NCBI RefSeq assembly: GCF_019048525.1
Contig: NZ_CP077369.1
Span: 434,001 to 498,000, forward strand
Direction: 5' to 3'
Origin: Acinetobacter lwoffii
GTDB lineage: Bacteria > Pseudomonadota > Gammaproteobacteria > Pseudomonadales > Moraxellaceae
DNA: 64,000 bases
Part shown: one piece after another, positions 40,840 to 50,684 of the stretch
How the letters are laid out: the number at the start of each line of letters is the position of its first letter
Numbering within the stretch: the stretch's first letter is position 1
Notes under the pieces: generated by a model
The model's input: only the letters and a program-made list of their open reading frames with translations
What the model was told of the DNA's origin: nothing
The model's database searches: none
Made by a program: the position numbers and the translations under genes

Positions 40840-43005
40840 TTAATGATTTCTTGAAACACTGTCATTAACAATTCGAGGTGTAACGAAAATCAGTAGCTCA
40901 CGTTTATTATCCGACTTTAAATCTTTACGGAATAAACGTCCTACATAAGGAATATCCCCCAAGAATGGCACCTTGGTTTGTGCATTACGGGTTTCCTGCT
41001 CAAAAATACCACCTAAAACGACTGTTTCACCATTATCAACCAAGACATTGGTATTGATCTGGTTTTTGTTAATAGTAAGCTGTCCAGTCGGTGTCGGATT
41101 ACCCGGCGAATCACTGGTAATATTGAGTTCCATCTGCACTTTACCATCTGGCGTAATACTTGGCGTCACATCCAGACTTAAGGTGGCATCAATAAACTCA
41201 GTAGTGGACACAGCATTAGCACCTCCACCTTCAGCAGATTGATACGGAATTTGTGAACCAGAGGCAACAGTTGCTTTCTGCTTATCCGCAGTCAGTACTT
41301 TAGGGGTAGAAATCACCTCACCATAGCCATCTGCCTGAAGTGCAGAAAGCTCAAGATCCAACATAAAATCCGATAGACTGATTAGACCAAAAGCAATACG
41401 ACTTGCACCCGGACTGGTTACACCCAAGTCTACATTAAGGTTTTGTGGACGTTGAATCTCATAAGTATATCCACCTAAATCACTTTCTTGGGGATCTCTG
41501 AGATCCCATAACGTCGTGTCACTACCACCGACCAGAAGGCTATCATTGTTGGTAATCCCTTGAGATAGAATCCCCCACTTCACTCCCATTTCTTTGGTGA
41601 AGTCAGTGGTAGCTCGCACAATACGTGCTTCGACCATCACCTGCTTGACCTGTACATCGAGCAGATCTACCATATTACGGATTTTATCAATAAAAGGCTG
41701 GGTATCATTCACAATAATAGTATTGGTTCGTGCATCAATAGACACAGAGCCACGTGAACTCAATAAGCTTTCTCTCTCATCATTATTTGTAGTGTTACTC
41801 GAACTACCTGAACTAGATGCGCCTTTATTCTGCGTAATCAGTTTCTCAATATCAGCGGCTTTGGCATAACTGAGCTGCATATATTCCGTTTGGATAGGCG
41901 CAAGTGCAACACTCTGCTTAATCGCCTTAGCTTCTTCCTCTTCAGCCTTTATCAGCTCTGTAACTGGTGCGATCCAGATCACATTGCCATTGCGCCGTTT
42001 ATCCAGATTTTTGGTTTTCAGCACAATATCCAGCGCCTGATCCCAAGGTACCTCTTTCAAGCGCAAGGTAATATTGCCTTGCACACTATCCGCAGCCACC
42101 ATATTGATATCGGTAAAATCCGCTAAGAGCTGTAGCACGCGGCGCACTTCAATATCCTGGAAATCTAGCGAAATTTTCTTACCGCTATAAGCAACGGTTT
42201 TAGGACGCAATGGACTCTTGGCTTCTGGTCGTTTCAAGCTGATGGTCAGCTTGTTATCAGTCTGATAAGCCATATATTCATAACTTTCCGCAGACTGAAT
42301 CGTAATGACCCCTGAACCATTTTGATTCACAGCATCCACACTCGATACCGGAGTCGCGAAATCAGTCACATTAAGACGGCGGGTCAAATGAGCCGGAATC
42401 TTGGAACCTAAAGTGCGTACAATAACTTTGGTACCCTGCTGTTGTACATCAACCGGGGTATTATTACCTGCTAGATCAATAACGACTTGGCCCTCACCTT
42501 GCGCACCGCGCTGGAAACCAATGTTGCTAATACCCTGAGCTGACTGTTGCTGCACAGGTTGAGTTATGGCTACAGGAGTTGCCGAGTTAATTTTAAGAAT
42601 AAAGGTATTGCCTTCCACGCGAGTCGTAAAGGCTCCAGCCTCGGTCAGATTTACCGTTAGACGTGCCCGCTGAGCATCCGAAGTGACATCCACTGAACTG
42701 GCTTCACGTGTTGCCACCGGAATACTGCTTTGTTTTAAATTCTGTTGTGCTTTGTCAAAGTCCAGAATCAAACGTGACGGCGATTCTAATTGATAGGCTT
42801 GTGGTTGTGGTGGCAAACCATTGAACATCACCCGAATCTCAGTTCCTTGTCCAGGAAGCTGCATGGGTACTACATTGGTCATTGAAACCTGCGCACTGGC
42901 CGCTTGCATCACCGCAATCGCAACAGCACCCATTGAAAACTGACGAAACACACGATTCATTGTATTAACATCCCCAAAAATAAATTCTTTAATACTCTTA
43001 TTCAT
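40840..43005 (-). CDS. pilQ: Type IV pilus secretin PilQ
   Basis: A 721-residue outer-membrane secretin through which the pilus and incoming DNA pass. After the signal peptide (ending near QAASA), two AMIN domains (about 45-250) would bind peptidoglycan. The STN/N0 and N1 domains follow (about 280-450, with ISLDFQDIEVRRVLQLLADF), and the secretin domain occupies the C-terminal third with VASGSQIPYQS and VLGGIFEQE. AAAGGAATAACA precedes the ATG at 43005; an internal ATG at 42960 gives a shorter, more canonical signal peptide and may be the true start. Confidence 0.95.
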   Translation of the reverse strand: MNKSIKEFIFGDVNTMNRVFRQFSMGAVAIAVMQAASAQVSMTNVVPMQLPGQGTEIRVMFNGLPPQPQAYQLESPSRLILDFDKAQQNLKQSSIPVATREASSVDVTSDAQRARLTVNLTEAGAFTTRVEGNTFILKINSATPVAITQPVQQQSAQGISNIGFQRGAQGEGQVVIDLAGNNTPVDVQQQGTKVIVRTLGSKIPAHLTRRLNVTDFATPVSSVDAVNQNGSGVITIQSAESYEYMAYQTDNKLTISLKRPEAKSPLRPKTVAYSGKKISLDFQDIEVRRVLQLLADFTDINMVAADSVQGNITLRLKEVPWDQALDIVLKTKNLDKRRNGNVIWIAPVTELIKAEEEEAKAIKQSVALAPIQTEYMQLSYAKAADIEKLITQNKGASSSGSSSNTTNNDERESLLSSRGSVSIDARTNTIIVNDTQPFIDKIRNMVDLLDVQVKQVMVEARIVRATTDFTKEMGVKWGILSQGITNNDSLLVGGSDTTLWDLRDPQESDLGGYTYEIQRPQNLNVDLGVTSPGASRIAFGLISLSDFMLDLELSALQADGYGEVISTPKVLTADKQKATVASGSQIPYQSAEGGGANAVSTTEFIDATLSLDVTPSITPDGKVQMELNITSDSPGNPTPTGQLTINKNQINTNVLVDNGETVVLGGIFEQETRNAQTKVPFLGDIPYVGRLFRKDLKSDNKRELLIFVTPRIVNDSVSRNH

Positions 43006-43022
43006 TGTTATTCCTTTAAAAC

Positions 43023-43550
43023 TTATGGCGCCGGCCCGATAAGAACCAGACTTCGCGGACGTTCCACATATCCCTCACGGCCATCTGGAATAATCTCAAT
43101 CAAATCGATCTGTGTTGGTGTAATTCCAACCACACGACCATGATTAAGTCCCATATAGCTACCACGTTGAATCCGCTCAACCTCACCATCAGGTGTCTGG
43201 ATTAAAGCCAGAATCTGTCCTGCCTGATTGCGCATGCTGCCTTTCATGGTCAACGTTTCGAGCGGATAACTTTCTAGCGGTTGCAATTGACGTGATAGGT
43301 TTGGATAAACCCGTTTCCCCGCCATAATTTTCAGTTCGGCAGCCAGAGAGCTTGGTAAAAAAGGACTTTTGATCTGATGTGCTGCATAGTTGAAGGTTTC
43401 AACTGGCATAAAATCAGGCGCAGGTTCAATCGGTAAAGGCGGCTGATTACGAATATTGGCCATTTCCTGATTGACTGCATCAATGCGTGAATCACATCCC
43501 AATAATAAAAACCCAAGCGTTAAAGCTGAAGTAATTTTAATGTTCTTCAT
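43023..43550 (-). CDS. pilP: Type IV pilus lipoprotein PilP
   Basis: A 175-residue inner-membrane lipoprotein with lipobox LLLGC (Cys19). It links the PilNO complex to PilQ. The C-terminal beta domain begins near LETLTMKGSMRNQAG and contains VERIQRGSYMGLNHGRV and IDLIEIIPDG, the PilP signature. TAATG couples it to pilO. Confidence 0.94.
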   Translation of the reverse strand: MKNIKITSALTLGFLLLGCDSRIDAVNQEMANIRNQPPLPIEPAPDFMPVETFNYAAHQIKSPFLPSSLAAELKIMAGKRVYPNLSRQLQPLESYPLETLTMKGSMRNQAGQILALIQTPDGEVERIQRGSYMGLNHGRVVGITPTQIDLIEIIPDGREGYVERPRSLVLIGPAP

Positions 43551-44272
43551 TACTGCGCCCCCTGAGTAGTACTATTAGCTGCAGGCTGCACTGCAGCGCC
43601 TTCCGCATTACCAACATAACGATAAGTTTTGGCTTTCACCACATAATCAATGACCGGAATTTCAGATTTTTTCTCTTTGTTTTCAGTACCGGTAATGGTG
43701 AAATCATGCAGCGTGACAATACGCGATAAGCCGGCAATACTGCTTACAAAAGAACCAAAAGCGTGATAATCTCCAGTGGCTTCAATCGCAATTGGCTGCT
43801 CAATAAAGAACTCTTGTTTAATTTCAGGTTCCAGACGGATATTTTTAAACTTCAAGCCTGAATTCACACCGCTCAGATTAATATCTTCAACTAGACCTGG
43901 AATTTCAGTTTCTTTTGGCAACTGTTCTAACTGCTGGTTAAAACGGGCTTCCATTTCCTGAAGCTGAATTTGATATTGTTGTAAATTGCGTAATTTGGAT
44001 TCTTTTTCACGGAATTCATTCAGCAGGTTTTGTTCTTGGGCACTGGCTTGTGAAATCGATTCAATTGTACTTCTGATCATGACAAAGTAAATCACTGCAA
44101 AGGCCAGTGCAACAATAAAAATCCAACAGGTAATTTTGACCGACAAAGGCCAGCTACCATAGTTATTTGGATCCAATGTATTGAATTGCTGAAAAAACTT
44201 TTCAACAGTCATTTTATTTTTGGGTACAGCGACGACATCCTGGCTGAACTCATCGAATTCTTCATTACTCAT
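43550..44272 (-). CDS. pilO: Type IV pilus alignment protein PilO
   Basis: A 240-residue bitopic protein. A cytoplasmic N-terminus of about 48 residues is followed by one membrane helix (WIFIVALAFAVIYFVMI) and a periplasmic coiled coil (about 72-120). The ferredoxin-like PilO domain contains NSGLKFKNIRLEPE and ATGDYHAFGSFVSSIAGLSRI. It pairs with PilN. Its ATG overlaps the pilN stop (ATGA) and it ends with a Gln/Ala-rich tail. Confidence 0.94.
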   Translation of the reverse strand: MSNEEFDEFSQDVVAVPKNKMTVEKFFQQFNTLDPNNYGSWPLSVKITCWIFIVALAFAVIYFVMIRSTIESISQASAQEQNLLNEFREKESKLRNLQQYQIQLQEMEARFNQQLEQLPKETEIPGLVEDINLSGVNSGLKFKNIRLEPEIKQEFFIEQPIAIEATGDYHAFGSFVSSIAGLSRIVTLHDFTITGTENKEKKSEIPVIDYVVKAKTYRYVGNAEGAAVQPAANSTTQGAQ

Positions 44273-44907
44273 GATGATGCCCCCGTAGTTGTAGCGACTG
44301 CTTGTTGTTCTTCGTTAAGTACTGGCTGAGCGATCTGATCCAGATCTACCGTCACGGTAAAACTACCGTAGGACTCTTCCACACGTGGAATAATAGAGCT
44401 CGGTGCCTTTTCTTTTGCTTCTTCAGCCACCAGGAAAGCGTTCATAAAGGCATTTCGATACCAAGATGAAGCCTCCAGATTACGGAGCAGTTCTGCTACT
44501 GTATTTGGACTCTCAGCCCGACCTTCAATGGTAAACTTGTCACCGGTACGCTGGAATTTGGTGATATACATATTGCTTGGGGTCACCCGTACAATTTCAT
44601 CAATCAAATGTACCGCAATCGGACGCTGAGTTTGTAGACCCTGAATCAGTTTCATCCGTTCAACAATCGCATTACGCTGCTCTTGCAAACCTTCAAGCGC
44701 CTTTAACTGCACATCCAGATTCTGGTTGGTACTTTGAATCAGCTGATTGGCCTGCTCCTGATCCTGAAGTTTGTGATCATAATAAAACCAGGTTGAACCT
44801 GCTGCCGCTAATCCCAAGAAAAGCGCCCCCACGCAGATTGCCACAAATTCATTATTTCTTTTAATTCTTAGCTCATCACGCCAAGGAAGTAAGTTAATTC
44901 TTGCCAT
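44269..44907 (-). CDS. pilN: Type IV pilus alignment protein PilN
   Basis: A 212-residue bitopic protein starting MARINLLPWRDE, the cytoplasmic motif that docks in PilM. One membrane helix (about 22-42), a coiled coil and a periplasmic domain with IVRVTPSNMYITKFQRTGDKF and GRAESPNTVAELLRNLE follow. Its start overlaps the last base of pilM, indicating translational coupling. Confidence 0.95.
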   Translation of the reverse strand: MARINLLPWRDELRIKRNNEFVAICVGALFLGLAAAGSTWFYYDHKLQDQEQANQLIQSTNQNLDVQLKALEGLQEQRNAIVERMKLIQGLQTQRPIAVHLIDEIVRVTPSNMYITKFQRTGDKFTIEGRAESPNTVAELLRNLEASSWYRNAFMNAFLVAEEAKEKAPSSIIPRVEESYGSFTVTVDLDQIAQPVLNEEQQAVATTTGASS

Positions 44908-45965
44908 TAATCAAAACTCCTTAATGCCAAACCGCATGCAACCATGAGTGATGACGCGTCATTTTCAATTTTTTTAATATCAATTTGCGGAGAAAAGCCC
45001 ATTTGCAAAAATGGATTCGCGATCGTGACACGGTAACCGAGTTTTTGTTGTAATAATTTTGCCAGACCTGGAATATTAGCATTCCCGCCGGCCAGTAAAA
45101 TATGGTCAATCTCATTAAACTGAGAAGATGAAAAGAAGAACTGCAATGAACGGGCTGCCTGTTGCACCACGGCATCCAGAAAGGGTTCTAGGACTTCAAT
45201 ATCATAATCATCCGGCAAGGCACGGGTTTTTTTAGCACGTCCAGCTTCCTCAAAGGATAATCCATAACGATTCTGAATTTCCTGAGTCAATTGCTTGCCG
45301 CCAAACACCTGCTCACGAGTATAAATAATCTTGTTGTTCTGCATCACCGACAAGGTCGTCATACTATGACCAATGTCTAAAATACCAACCGTATTGACCC
45401 CCATCGGCAAAGTGTCCGAAAATACCTTAAAGGCATTTTCCAGCGCAAAACTTTCTACATCTGCAATCTTAGGCGTTAGACTGCTAATCTCTAAAACTTC
45501 AGAACGTGCTTCGACATTTTCGATCCGTGTCGCGACCAGCAGCACATTGACCCGGTTCGGATTGGAAAGGCGGTCTGGCAGAACTTCAAAGTCCAGACTC
45601 GCTTCATCGAGTGGAAAAGGAATATATTGTTCCGCATCTTCACGAATCTGAACTTCACGTTCATCATCTGACATGTCTGCATCCATCTCAATGATTTTGG
45701 TGATGACCATTGAAGTTGGAATCGCAAAAGCGGCCTGATTCGACTGGGTATTACCCAAATTAATTGCACGCCCAAGGGCATCAGCGACTGCTTCTGGGTT
45801 TAAAATGTTTTTTTCAACAACACTGTTTTCCGATAATGGGATCAAAGCATAGCTCTCTACCCAGTAACGGCCACTTTTTACAGAAAGTTCTAAAACCTTA
45901 ACAGAAGTCGAACTAATATCGACTCCTATTAACCCCTTATTTGGTTTACGATATAACCTGCGCAC
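44907..45965 (-). CDS. pilM: Type IV pilus assembly ATPase-like protein PilM
   Basis: A 352-residue cytoplasmic actin-like protein that binds ATP and the PilN N-terminus. GLIGVDISSTSVKVLEL near the N-terminus, TVGILDIGHSMTTLSV in the middle and HILLAGGNANIPGL near the C-terminus are the nucleotide-binding segments. The GTG at 45965 is chosen because AGGAAG lies 6-7 nt upstream and the protein then begins RRLYRKPNKGLIG as in relatives; the open frame to 46001 adds 12 residues. First gene of pilMNOPQ, divergent from ponA. Confidence 0.94.
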   Translation of the reverse strand: MRRLYRKPNKGLIGVDISSTSVKVLELSVKSGRYWVESYALIPLSENSVVEKNILNPEAVADALGRAINLGNTQSNQAAFAIPTSMVITKIIEMDADMSDDEREVQIREDAEQYIPFPLDEASLDFEVLPDRLSNPNRVNVLLVATRIENVEARSEVLEISSLTPKIADVESFALENAFKVFSDTLPMGVNTVGILDIGHSMTTLSVMQNNKIIYTREQVFGGKQLTQEIQNRYGLSFEEAGRAKKTRALPDDYDIEVLEPFLDAVVQQAARSLQFFFSSSQFNEIDHILLAGGNANIPGLAKLLQQKLGYRVTIANPFLQMGFSPQIDIKKIENDASSLMVACGLALRSFD

Positions 45966-46130
45966 AATACACTTCCTATTATTTTTTTGTCCCCAATTCA
46001 ATCTAACTTACCAATTGGTCCAGTCTATAATTTTATATAGATACAATAACTCATCTAACAATATGGATATCGACAGGATATACTGACCGGTAATTAGTTC
46101 GCCATTAGCTCTTATTAAAACTTACTTGTT

Positions 46131-48656
46131 ATGAAAAAGCTATCTTGTTCAGGCCTTGTTCATCCATTTTTTTTGATCATTATCATTATACTGATCTCAA
46201 TTCCGATGGGTTTCTATGGCATGTATCTCTATATTGCCCCATCTTTGCCTGAAATGTCTACGCTTAAAAAGGCCCCTTTATTAAAGCCTTTACAAGTTTT
46301 TAGTTCAGATAATGAATTAATTGCCGAATATGGAGGCAAGCTTTCTGTTCCCGTGAAATATGAACAAATTCCGCCCGAGTTTATTCATGCTTTCCTCGCC
46401 GCTGAAGATTCCAGCTTTTTTGAGCATAGCGGGATCAGCTTTAAAAGCTTGGGACGCGCACTCAGTGAGACGGTGACCGGCTCGGATGTACAGACCGGTG
46501 GTTCGACCATTACCATGCAAGTGGCAAAAAACTATTACCTTAGCCCTGAACGGACGCTGAAGCGTAAACTGACAGAAATTTTTCTGGCCCGTAATATTGA
46601 GCAAAACTTAACTAAAGAAGAAATTCTGACCTTGTATGTCAATAAAATTTTCTTGGGAAAAAATGCTTACGGCATCGCAGCAGCAGCTAAAATTTACTAT
46701 AACAAGAGCTTAGAAGAGCTTTCAATTGCACAAATGGCCATGATCTCTGGCCTGCCTAAAGCACCTTCTCGATATAATCCGGTCGCCAATCCCAAGCGCG
46801 CCCTGGAACGTCGTAACTGGATTCTGGGCCGTATGCTGCAACTGGGCTATTTAAATCAGAGCCAGTATCAGCAAGCCATTGCTGAACCGGTTAATCTGGA
46901 TATGCCTGACCGGAGCACCCGAAACAAATTCCCTTATGTCGGTGAAATGGTGCGTTCTGAACTGGTACAAAACTTTGGTGAACAGGCGGTAGATTCTGGT
47001 TATAAAGTTTATACCACCATCCATAGTGAACGTCAGGCCTATGCGGAGCAAGCGGTACAAGAAGGTTTAGAGGCTTATGACCGTCGACATGGCTGGCGTG
47101 GTGCTGAAGCACATGATCAACCCCTCGACAAGTTCCGTGCCTATGCCAACACCTATCCTGCGCAAGTAACTCAGGTGGGTAATTCCAGTTTTGAAGCACT
47201 CATGCAGGATGGAAGCAGCGTGACTGTTCCCTGGTCAGGTATGTCCTGGGCGCGTCGCTTTCGAAACGTTAACAGTGTAGGTGGTGCACCGAGCAAAGCA
47301 TCCGAGATTGTCAAAGTCAAAGACATTGTTCGCTTAAGACCCAATGAAAATAAAACCTCTTGGTCATTGGTGCAGATCCCCAATGTGCAAGGACAATTGA
47401 TTGCCATCAATCCAAATAATGGTGCGATTGAAGCCATTGTCGGGGGATATAACTTTTATCAGTCGAAATTTAACCGTGCAATCCAAGGCTGGCGTCAACC
47501 CGGCTCTACCATTAAGCCTTTTGTTTATGCCCTGGCTTTAGAACGTGGCATGACGCCGCATACTATGGTCAATGATGCACCCATTACCATTGGCAAATGG
47601 ACGCCACGTAACTCGGATGGCCGTTATCTGGGCATGATCCCCCTACGTCGTGCACTTTATCTGTCACGTAATACAGTCTCAGTGCGCTTATTACAGGCCG
47701 TCGGGATTGAACGTACACGTCAGTTATTCATGGATTTTGGTTTACAAGACAGTCAGATTCCACGTAACTATACTATTGCATTAGGCACCCCGCAGGTCCT
47801 CCCGATTCAGATGGCGACTGGCTATGCTACCTTTGCCAATGGCGGTTACCGAATCCAACCGCACTTTATTACCCGTATTGAAGATGCCTATGGCAATACC
47901 ATCTTTGAAGCCAAGCCTGAATATGCCTGTATTTCATGTATTAATGAAAAAGAAGAAACAGTTCAAGCCACTGACCCTATTACCGCAGATGACGAAGCAA
48001 TTGCAATTAACAATACAACTTTAGAGCAAAAACAGCCTGCACCTAAAGTCTCTGCCGAAGACAGTAATTATCGTCAGGCACAGCGTATTTTAAAATCCAG
48101 CTCTGCCTATGACATGGCCAACATTTTGCGTGATGTGATTCAGCATGGTACTGGCCGTGCTGCATTAAGAATTGGTCGTGGTGATATCGGCGGGAAGACC
48201 GGTACCACTAATGATGCCAAAGACGCCTGGTTTGCAGGTTTCAATGGTAAGTTAGTCACCGTGACCTGGGTAGGCTTTGATCAGCCAACCACTTTAGGTC
48301 GCCGTGAATATGGTGGTGTGGCAGCTCTACCGATCTGGACCGATTTTATGGGCAAGGCATTAAAAGGCCAGCCGGAAGCATGGGTCCGTTTAGACCGCAA
48401 TGCCAAGGCACCGGTAAATCGTAATAAGGTGGTTCAGGCTGATGAGCAGCAGAATGATCCGTCTTCTCCACCTATGGCGACAGCACTTTACCGTCCTGCA
48501 CCTGTGGTCGTCCCGAAACGCACAGAAACTGACTTTGAGGATTTACCAGATCAACCGATTCGTTTACCAGATGATGAAGGTTCTGCACCTCAAGAACAGC
48601 CTCTTCAGCCGAACCGGGTAGATTCTCTGGAAAATCTGATCGAAGAAGTCCAGTAA
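46131..48656 (+). CDS. ponA: Penicillin-binding protein 1A
   Basis: An 841-residue bifunctional class A PBP making and cross-linking peptidoglycan. One membrane anchor spans about residues 10-36. The glycosyltransferase domain has the catalytic Glu in AAEDSSFFEHSG (about 87-98) and GGSTITMQVAKNYYL. An OB-like insertion follows. The transpeptidase domain has Ser in GSTIKPF (about 455), LSRNTVS (about 510) and KTGTTND (about 690). The C-terminus is a Pro/Gln-rich tail. Divergence from pilM is a conserved proteobacterial arrangement. Confidence 0.95.
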   Translation: MKKLSCSGLVHPFFLIIIIILISIPMGFYGMYLYIAPSLPEMSTLKKAPLLKPLQVFSSDNELIAEYGGKLSVPVKYEQIPPEFIHAFLAAEDSSFFEHSGISFKSLGRALSETVTGSDVQTGGSTITMQVAKNYYLSPERTLKRKLTEIFLARNIEQNLTKEEILTLYVNKIFLGKNAYGIAAAAKIYYNKSLEELSIAQMAMISGLPKAPSRYNPVANPKRALERRNWILGRMLQLGYLNQSQYQQAIAEPVNLDMPDRSTRNKFPYVGEMVRSELVQNFGEQAVDSGYKVYTTIHSERQAYAEQAVQEGLEAYDRRHGWRGAEAHDQPLDKFRAYANTYPAQVTQVGNSSFEALMQDGSSVTVPWSGMSWARRFRNVNSVGGAPSKASEIVKVKDIVRLRPNENKTSWSLVQIPNVQGQLIAINPNNGAIEAIVGGYNFYQSKFNRAIQGWRQPGSTIKPFVYALALERGMTPHTMVNDAPITIGKWTPRNSDGRYLGMIPLRRALYLSRNTVSVRLLQAVGIERTRQLFMDFGLQDSQIPRNYTIALGTPQVLPIQMATGYATFANGGYRIQPHFITRIEDAYGNTIFEAKPEYACISCINEKEETVQATDPITADDEAIAINNTTLEQKQPAPKVSAEDSNYRQAQRILKSSSAYDMANILRDVIQHGTGRAALRIGRGDIGGKTGTTNDAKDAWFAGFNGKLVTVTWVGFDQPTTLGRREYGGVAALPIWTDFMGKALKGQPEAWVRLDRNAKAPVNRNKVVQADEQQNDPSSPPMATALYRPAPVVVPKRTETDFEDLPDQPIRLPDDEGSAPQEQPLQPNRVDSLENLIEEVQ

Positions 48657-48667
48657 TCTGAAGATAT

Positions 48668-48697
48668 AAAAAAGCCCTCAGTTGAGGGCTTTTTTTA
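48668..48697. terminator. Bidirectional terminator between ponA and the rlmA-like gene
   Basis: AAAAAAGCCCTCA/TGAGGGCTTTTTTT with a 2-nt centre lies 11 bp after the ponA stop and 10 bp from the converging gene. Confidence 0.9.
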
Positions 48698-48707
48698 TAT
48701 GCATTTT

Positions 48708-49514
48708 TTATTTTTTCTGAAACAGGTAAATCTGATATTGAGCCAGTAATTCAAACTGATCCTGCTGTTCAAGTGCTAAACGACGTTCAGGTTTGGCCTT
48801 ATAAGCATATGGCGTCATCGCAATCAGGTTTTTTAAATCAGCCTGTGGCAAAACCATTGGCGCATCAATCACCTGCTCACTAACCAGATTAAATTCATCT
48901 TGTAACTGCTCAACAAACTTCTGCGGCTCATGTGGTTTCACTTCTTCAAACAGCGCTTCACGCATAGCATATAAATGTTGTGGGGCTGGTGTCACCACCA
49001 TCAAATAAGATTTTGGTTTTAGAACTCGCAGGATTTCCTGTTTGGGAATTGGACTAAACAAGCTGGTACACAGATCAATCAACTCATCTAATACTGGTAA
49101 AGTCGCTCCGGTTCCCACGACCCAAGTCACCTCTTTATTCAGTTTGGCTGCGACCTGAACCGCATTCTTGGCAATATCGACCCCAACACATTGCAGCACT
49201 TCGGCCTGCATGGCATCGGTATAGTAGCCTTCCCCACAACCAATATCCAAAAGGTTCTCAATCCGCAACTCGCGAATCTTCTCTACGACAGCCTGTTGCA
49301 AAGGCGCATAATAACCTGCACTGAGAAATGCGCGACGTGCCTGCACAGACTCAGGCGTATCTCCCGGATTTTTACTATGCTTGTGCTGAACCACATGCAG
49401 GTTCACATAGCCTTGTTTGGCGACATCGTAACTATGATGATTCTCACAGCGCCATGTTCTTTCATTTAAGCTCAACTGCTGGCGACAGACTGGGCACATG
49501 AGTAAATTCATCAT
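48708..49514 (-). CDS. rlmA: RlmA-like 23S rRNA (guanine-N1)-methyltransferase
   Basis: A 268-residue S-adenosylmethionine-dependent methyltransferase. An N-terminal zinc site (CPVC near residue 7, then CENHH) precedes the YDVAKQGYVNLHV block typical of RlmA proteins. Motif I is LLDIGCGEGYY, and LCTSLFSPIPKQEILRVLKP forms later motifs. RlmA(I) methylates G745 in helix 35. The start at 49514 follows GGAGAAA; the longer open frame to 49562 would run across the mraY terminator and is rejected. Confidence 0.85.
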   Translation of the reverse strand: MMNLLMCPVCRQQLSLNERTWRCENHHSYDVAKQGYVNLHVVQHKHSKNPGDTPESVQARRAFLSAGYYAPLQQAVVEKIRELRIENLLDIGCGEGYYTDAMQAEVLQCVGVDIAKNAVQVAAKLNKEVTWVVGTGATLPVLDELIDLCTSLFSPIPKQEILRVLKPKSYLMVVTPAPQHLYAMREALFEEVKPHEPQKFVEQLQDEFNLVSEQVIDAPMVLPQADLKNLIAMTPYAYKAKPERRLALEQQDQFELLAQYQIYLFQKK

Positions 49515-49528
49515 TTTCTCCAAAACAA

Positions 49529-49556
49529 AAAAGCCGGCATGCGCCGACTTTTTCCA
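49529..49556 (-). terminator. Intrinsic terminator of the mur/fts cluster after mraY
   Basis: On the minus strand AGTCGGC-GCAT-GCCGGCT is followed by six T, 10 bp after the mraY stop. It ends the cluster before murD-type genes and sets the rlmA start downstream of it. Confidence 0.85.
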
Positions 49557-49565
49557 ATGCATTTC

Positions 49566-50684
49566 TTAGCGCAATTTTAAGGTCATTAGACCTAAAACTA
49601 CCAGCATAATCGTAATAATCCAGAAACGGATCACCACCTGGGTTTCACGCCAGCCTTTCTTTTCATAATGATGATGTAGCGGCGCCATCAGGAATACACG
49701 TTTATTGCGCATTCTTAATGAACCAATCTGCAGGAATACTGAAACCGCTTCCACGACAAAGACACCAGCCATAATCGCAAATACGATTTCCTGACGAACC
49801 ATGACGGCAATCGTACCGAGCATTGCACCGAGAGATAAAGCACCGACATCCCCCATAAATACTTGGGCTGGATGGGCGTTATACCAAAGGAAAGCCAGAC
49901 CCGCTCCGATCATGGCAGCACAGACCACCACCAGTTCAGACGAATATTTTACATAAGGAATATGCAGATAATTGGCAAAGCGCACGTCACCGGCCAAATA
50001 GGCAAATACGCCCAAACCTGTAGCAACCAGCACGATTGGCATGATTGCCAGACCATCCAGACCATCAGTCAAGTTCACGGCATTGGAGGCACCGTTAATC
50101 ACGAAATAGGTAAAGATAATAAAACCAATGCCCAATGGGATCATCGATAATGGAATGCTTAGGTCTTTAAAGAATGGAATCAGCAGATCCAGCATATTCG
50201 CGGTATGCACCGGATTGGTCTGTTGCTGTGCAATGACATACAAAGCAATACCAGCACCCAACGAACCCACTGAAGTCCAGAAGAATTTTTTCTTCGCAGG
50301 CAAACCCGCATTGTCTTTATAACGGATTTTAATCCAGTCATCGGCCCAGCCAACGGCACCGAAAATCACCATCACACCCAGCACAATCCAGACATAAGGA
50401 TTGGAAAGATCTGCCCAGAGTAGAGTTGAGATACCAATCGAAAGCAGGATCAGCACCCCGCCCATGGTCGGCGTGCCCATTTTCTTAGCATGGTTTTCAG
50501 GGGCATACGAGCTGACTGCCTGACCATATTTCAGCGCCTGAAGCTTGCGAATCATTACAGGACCGAGCACCAGACCGATGGTCAATGCCGTCAAGACACT
50601 GAGCAAAGCACGTAAAGTTAAATAACGAACCACCTGAAACGTGCTGTCAAAGCCCGCCAAATGTTCAAAGAGCCATAACAGCAT
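49566..50684 (-). CDS. mraY: Phospho-N-acetylmuramoyl-pentapeptide transferase MraY
   Basis: MraY makes lipid I on the inner membrane. The 372-residue protein has about ten hydrophobic helices and the catalytic cytoplasmic motifs GWADDWIK (about 113-120), [10 protein letters not shown] (about 203-212) and [12 protein letters not shown] (about 274-285). The [13 protein letters not shown] loop near 335 is diagnostic. It starts immediately after the murF stop and is followed by a terminator. Confidence 0.97.
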   Translation of the reverse strand: MLLWLFEHLAGFDSTFQVVRYLTLRALLSVLTALTIGLVLGPVMIRKLQALKYGQAVSSYAPENHAKKMGTPTMGGVLILLSIGISTLLWADLSNPYVWIVLGVMVIFGAVGWADDWIKIRYKDNAGLPAKKKFFWTSVGSLGAGIALYVIAQQQTNPVHTANMLDLLIPFFKDLSIPLSMIPLGIGFIIFTYFVINGASNAVNLTDGLDGLAIMPIVLVATGLGVFAYLAGDVRFANYLHIPYVKYSSELVVVCAAMIGAGLAFLWYNAHPAQVFMGDVGALSLGAMLGTIAVMVRQEIVFAIMAGVFVVEAVSVFLQIGSLRMRNKRVFLMAPLHHHYEKKGWRETQVVIRFWIITIMLVVLGLMTLKLR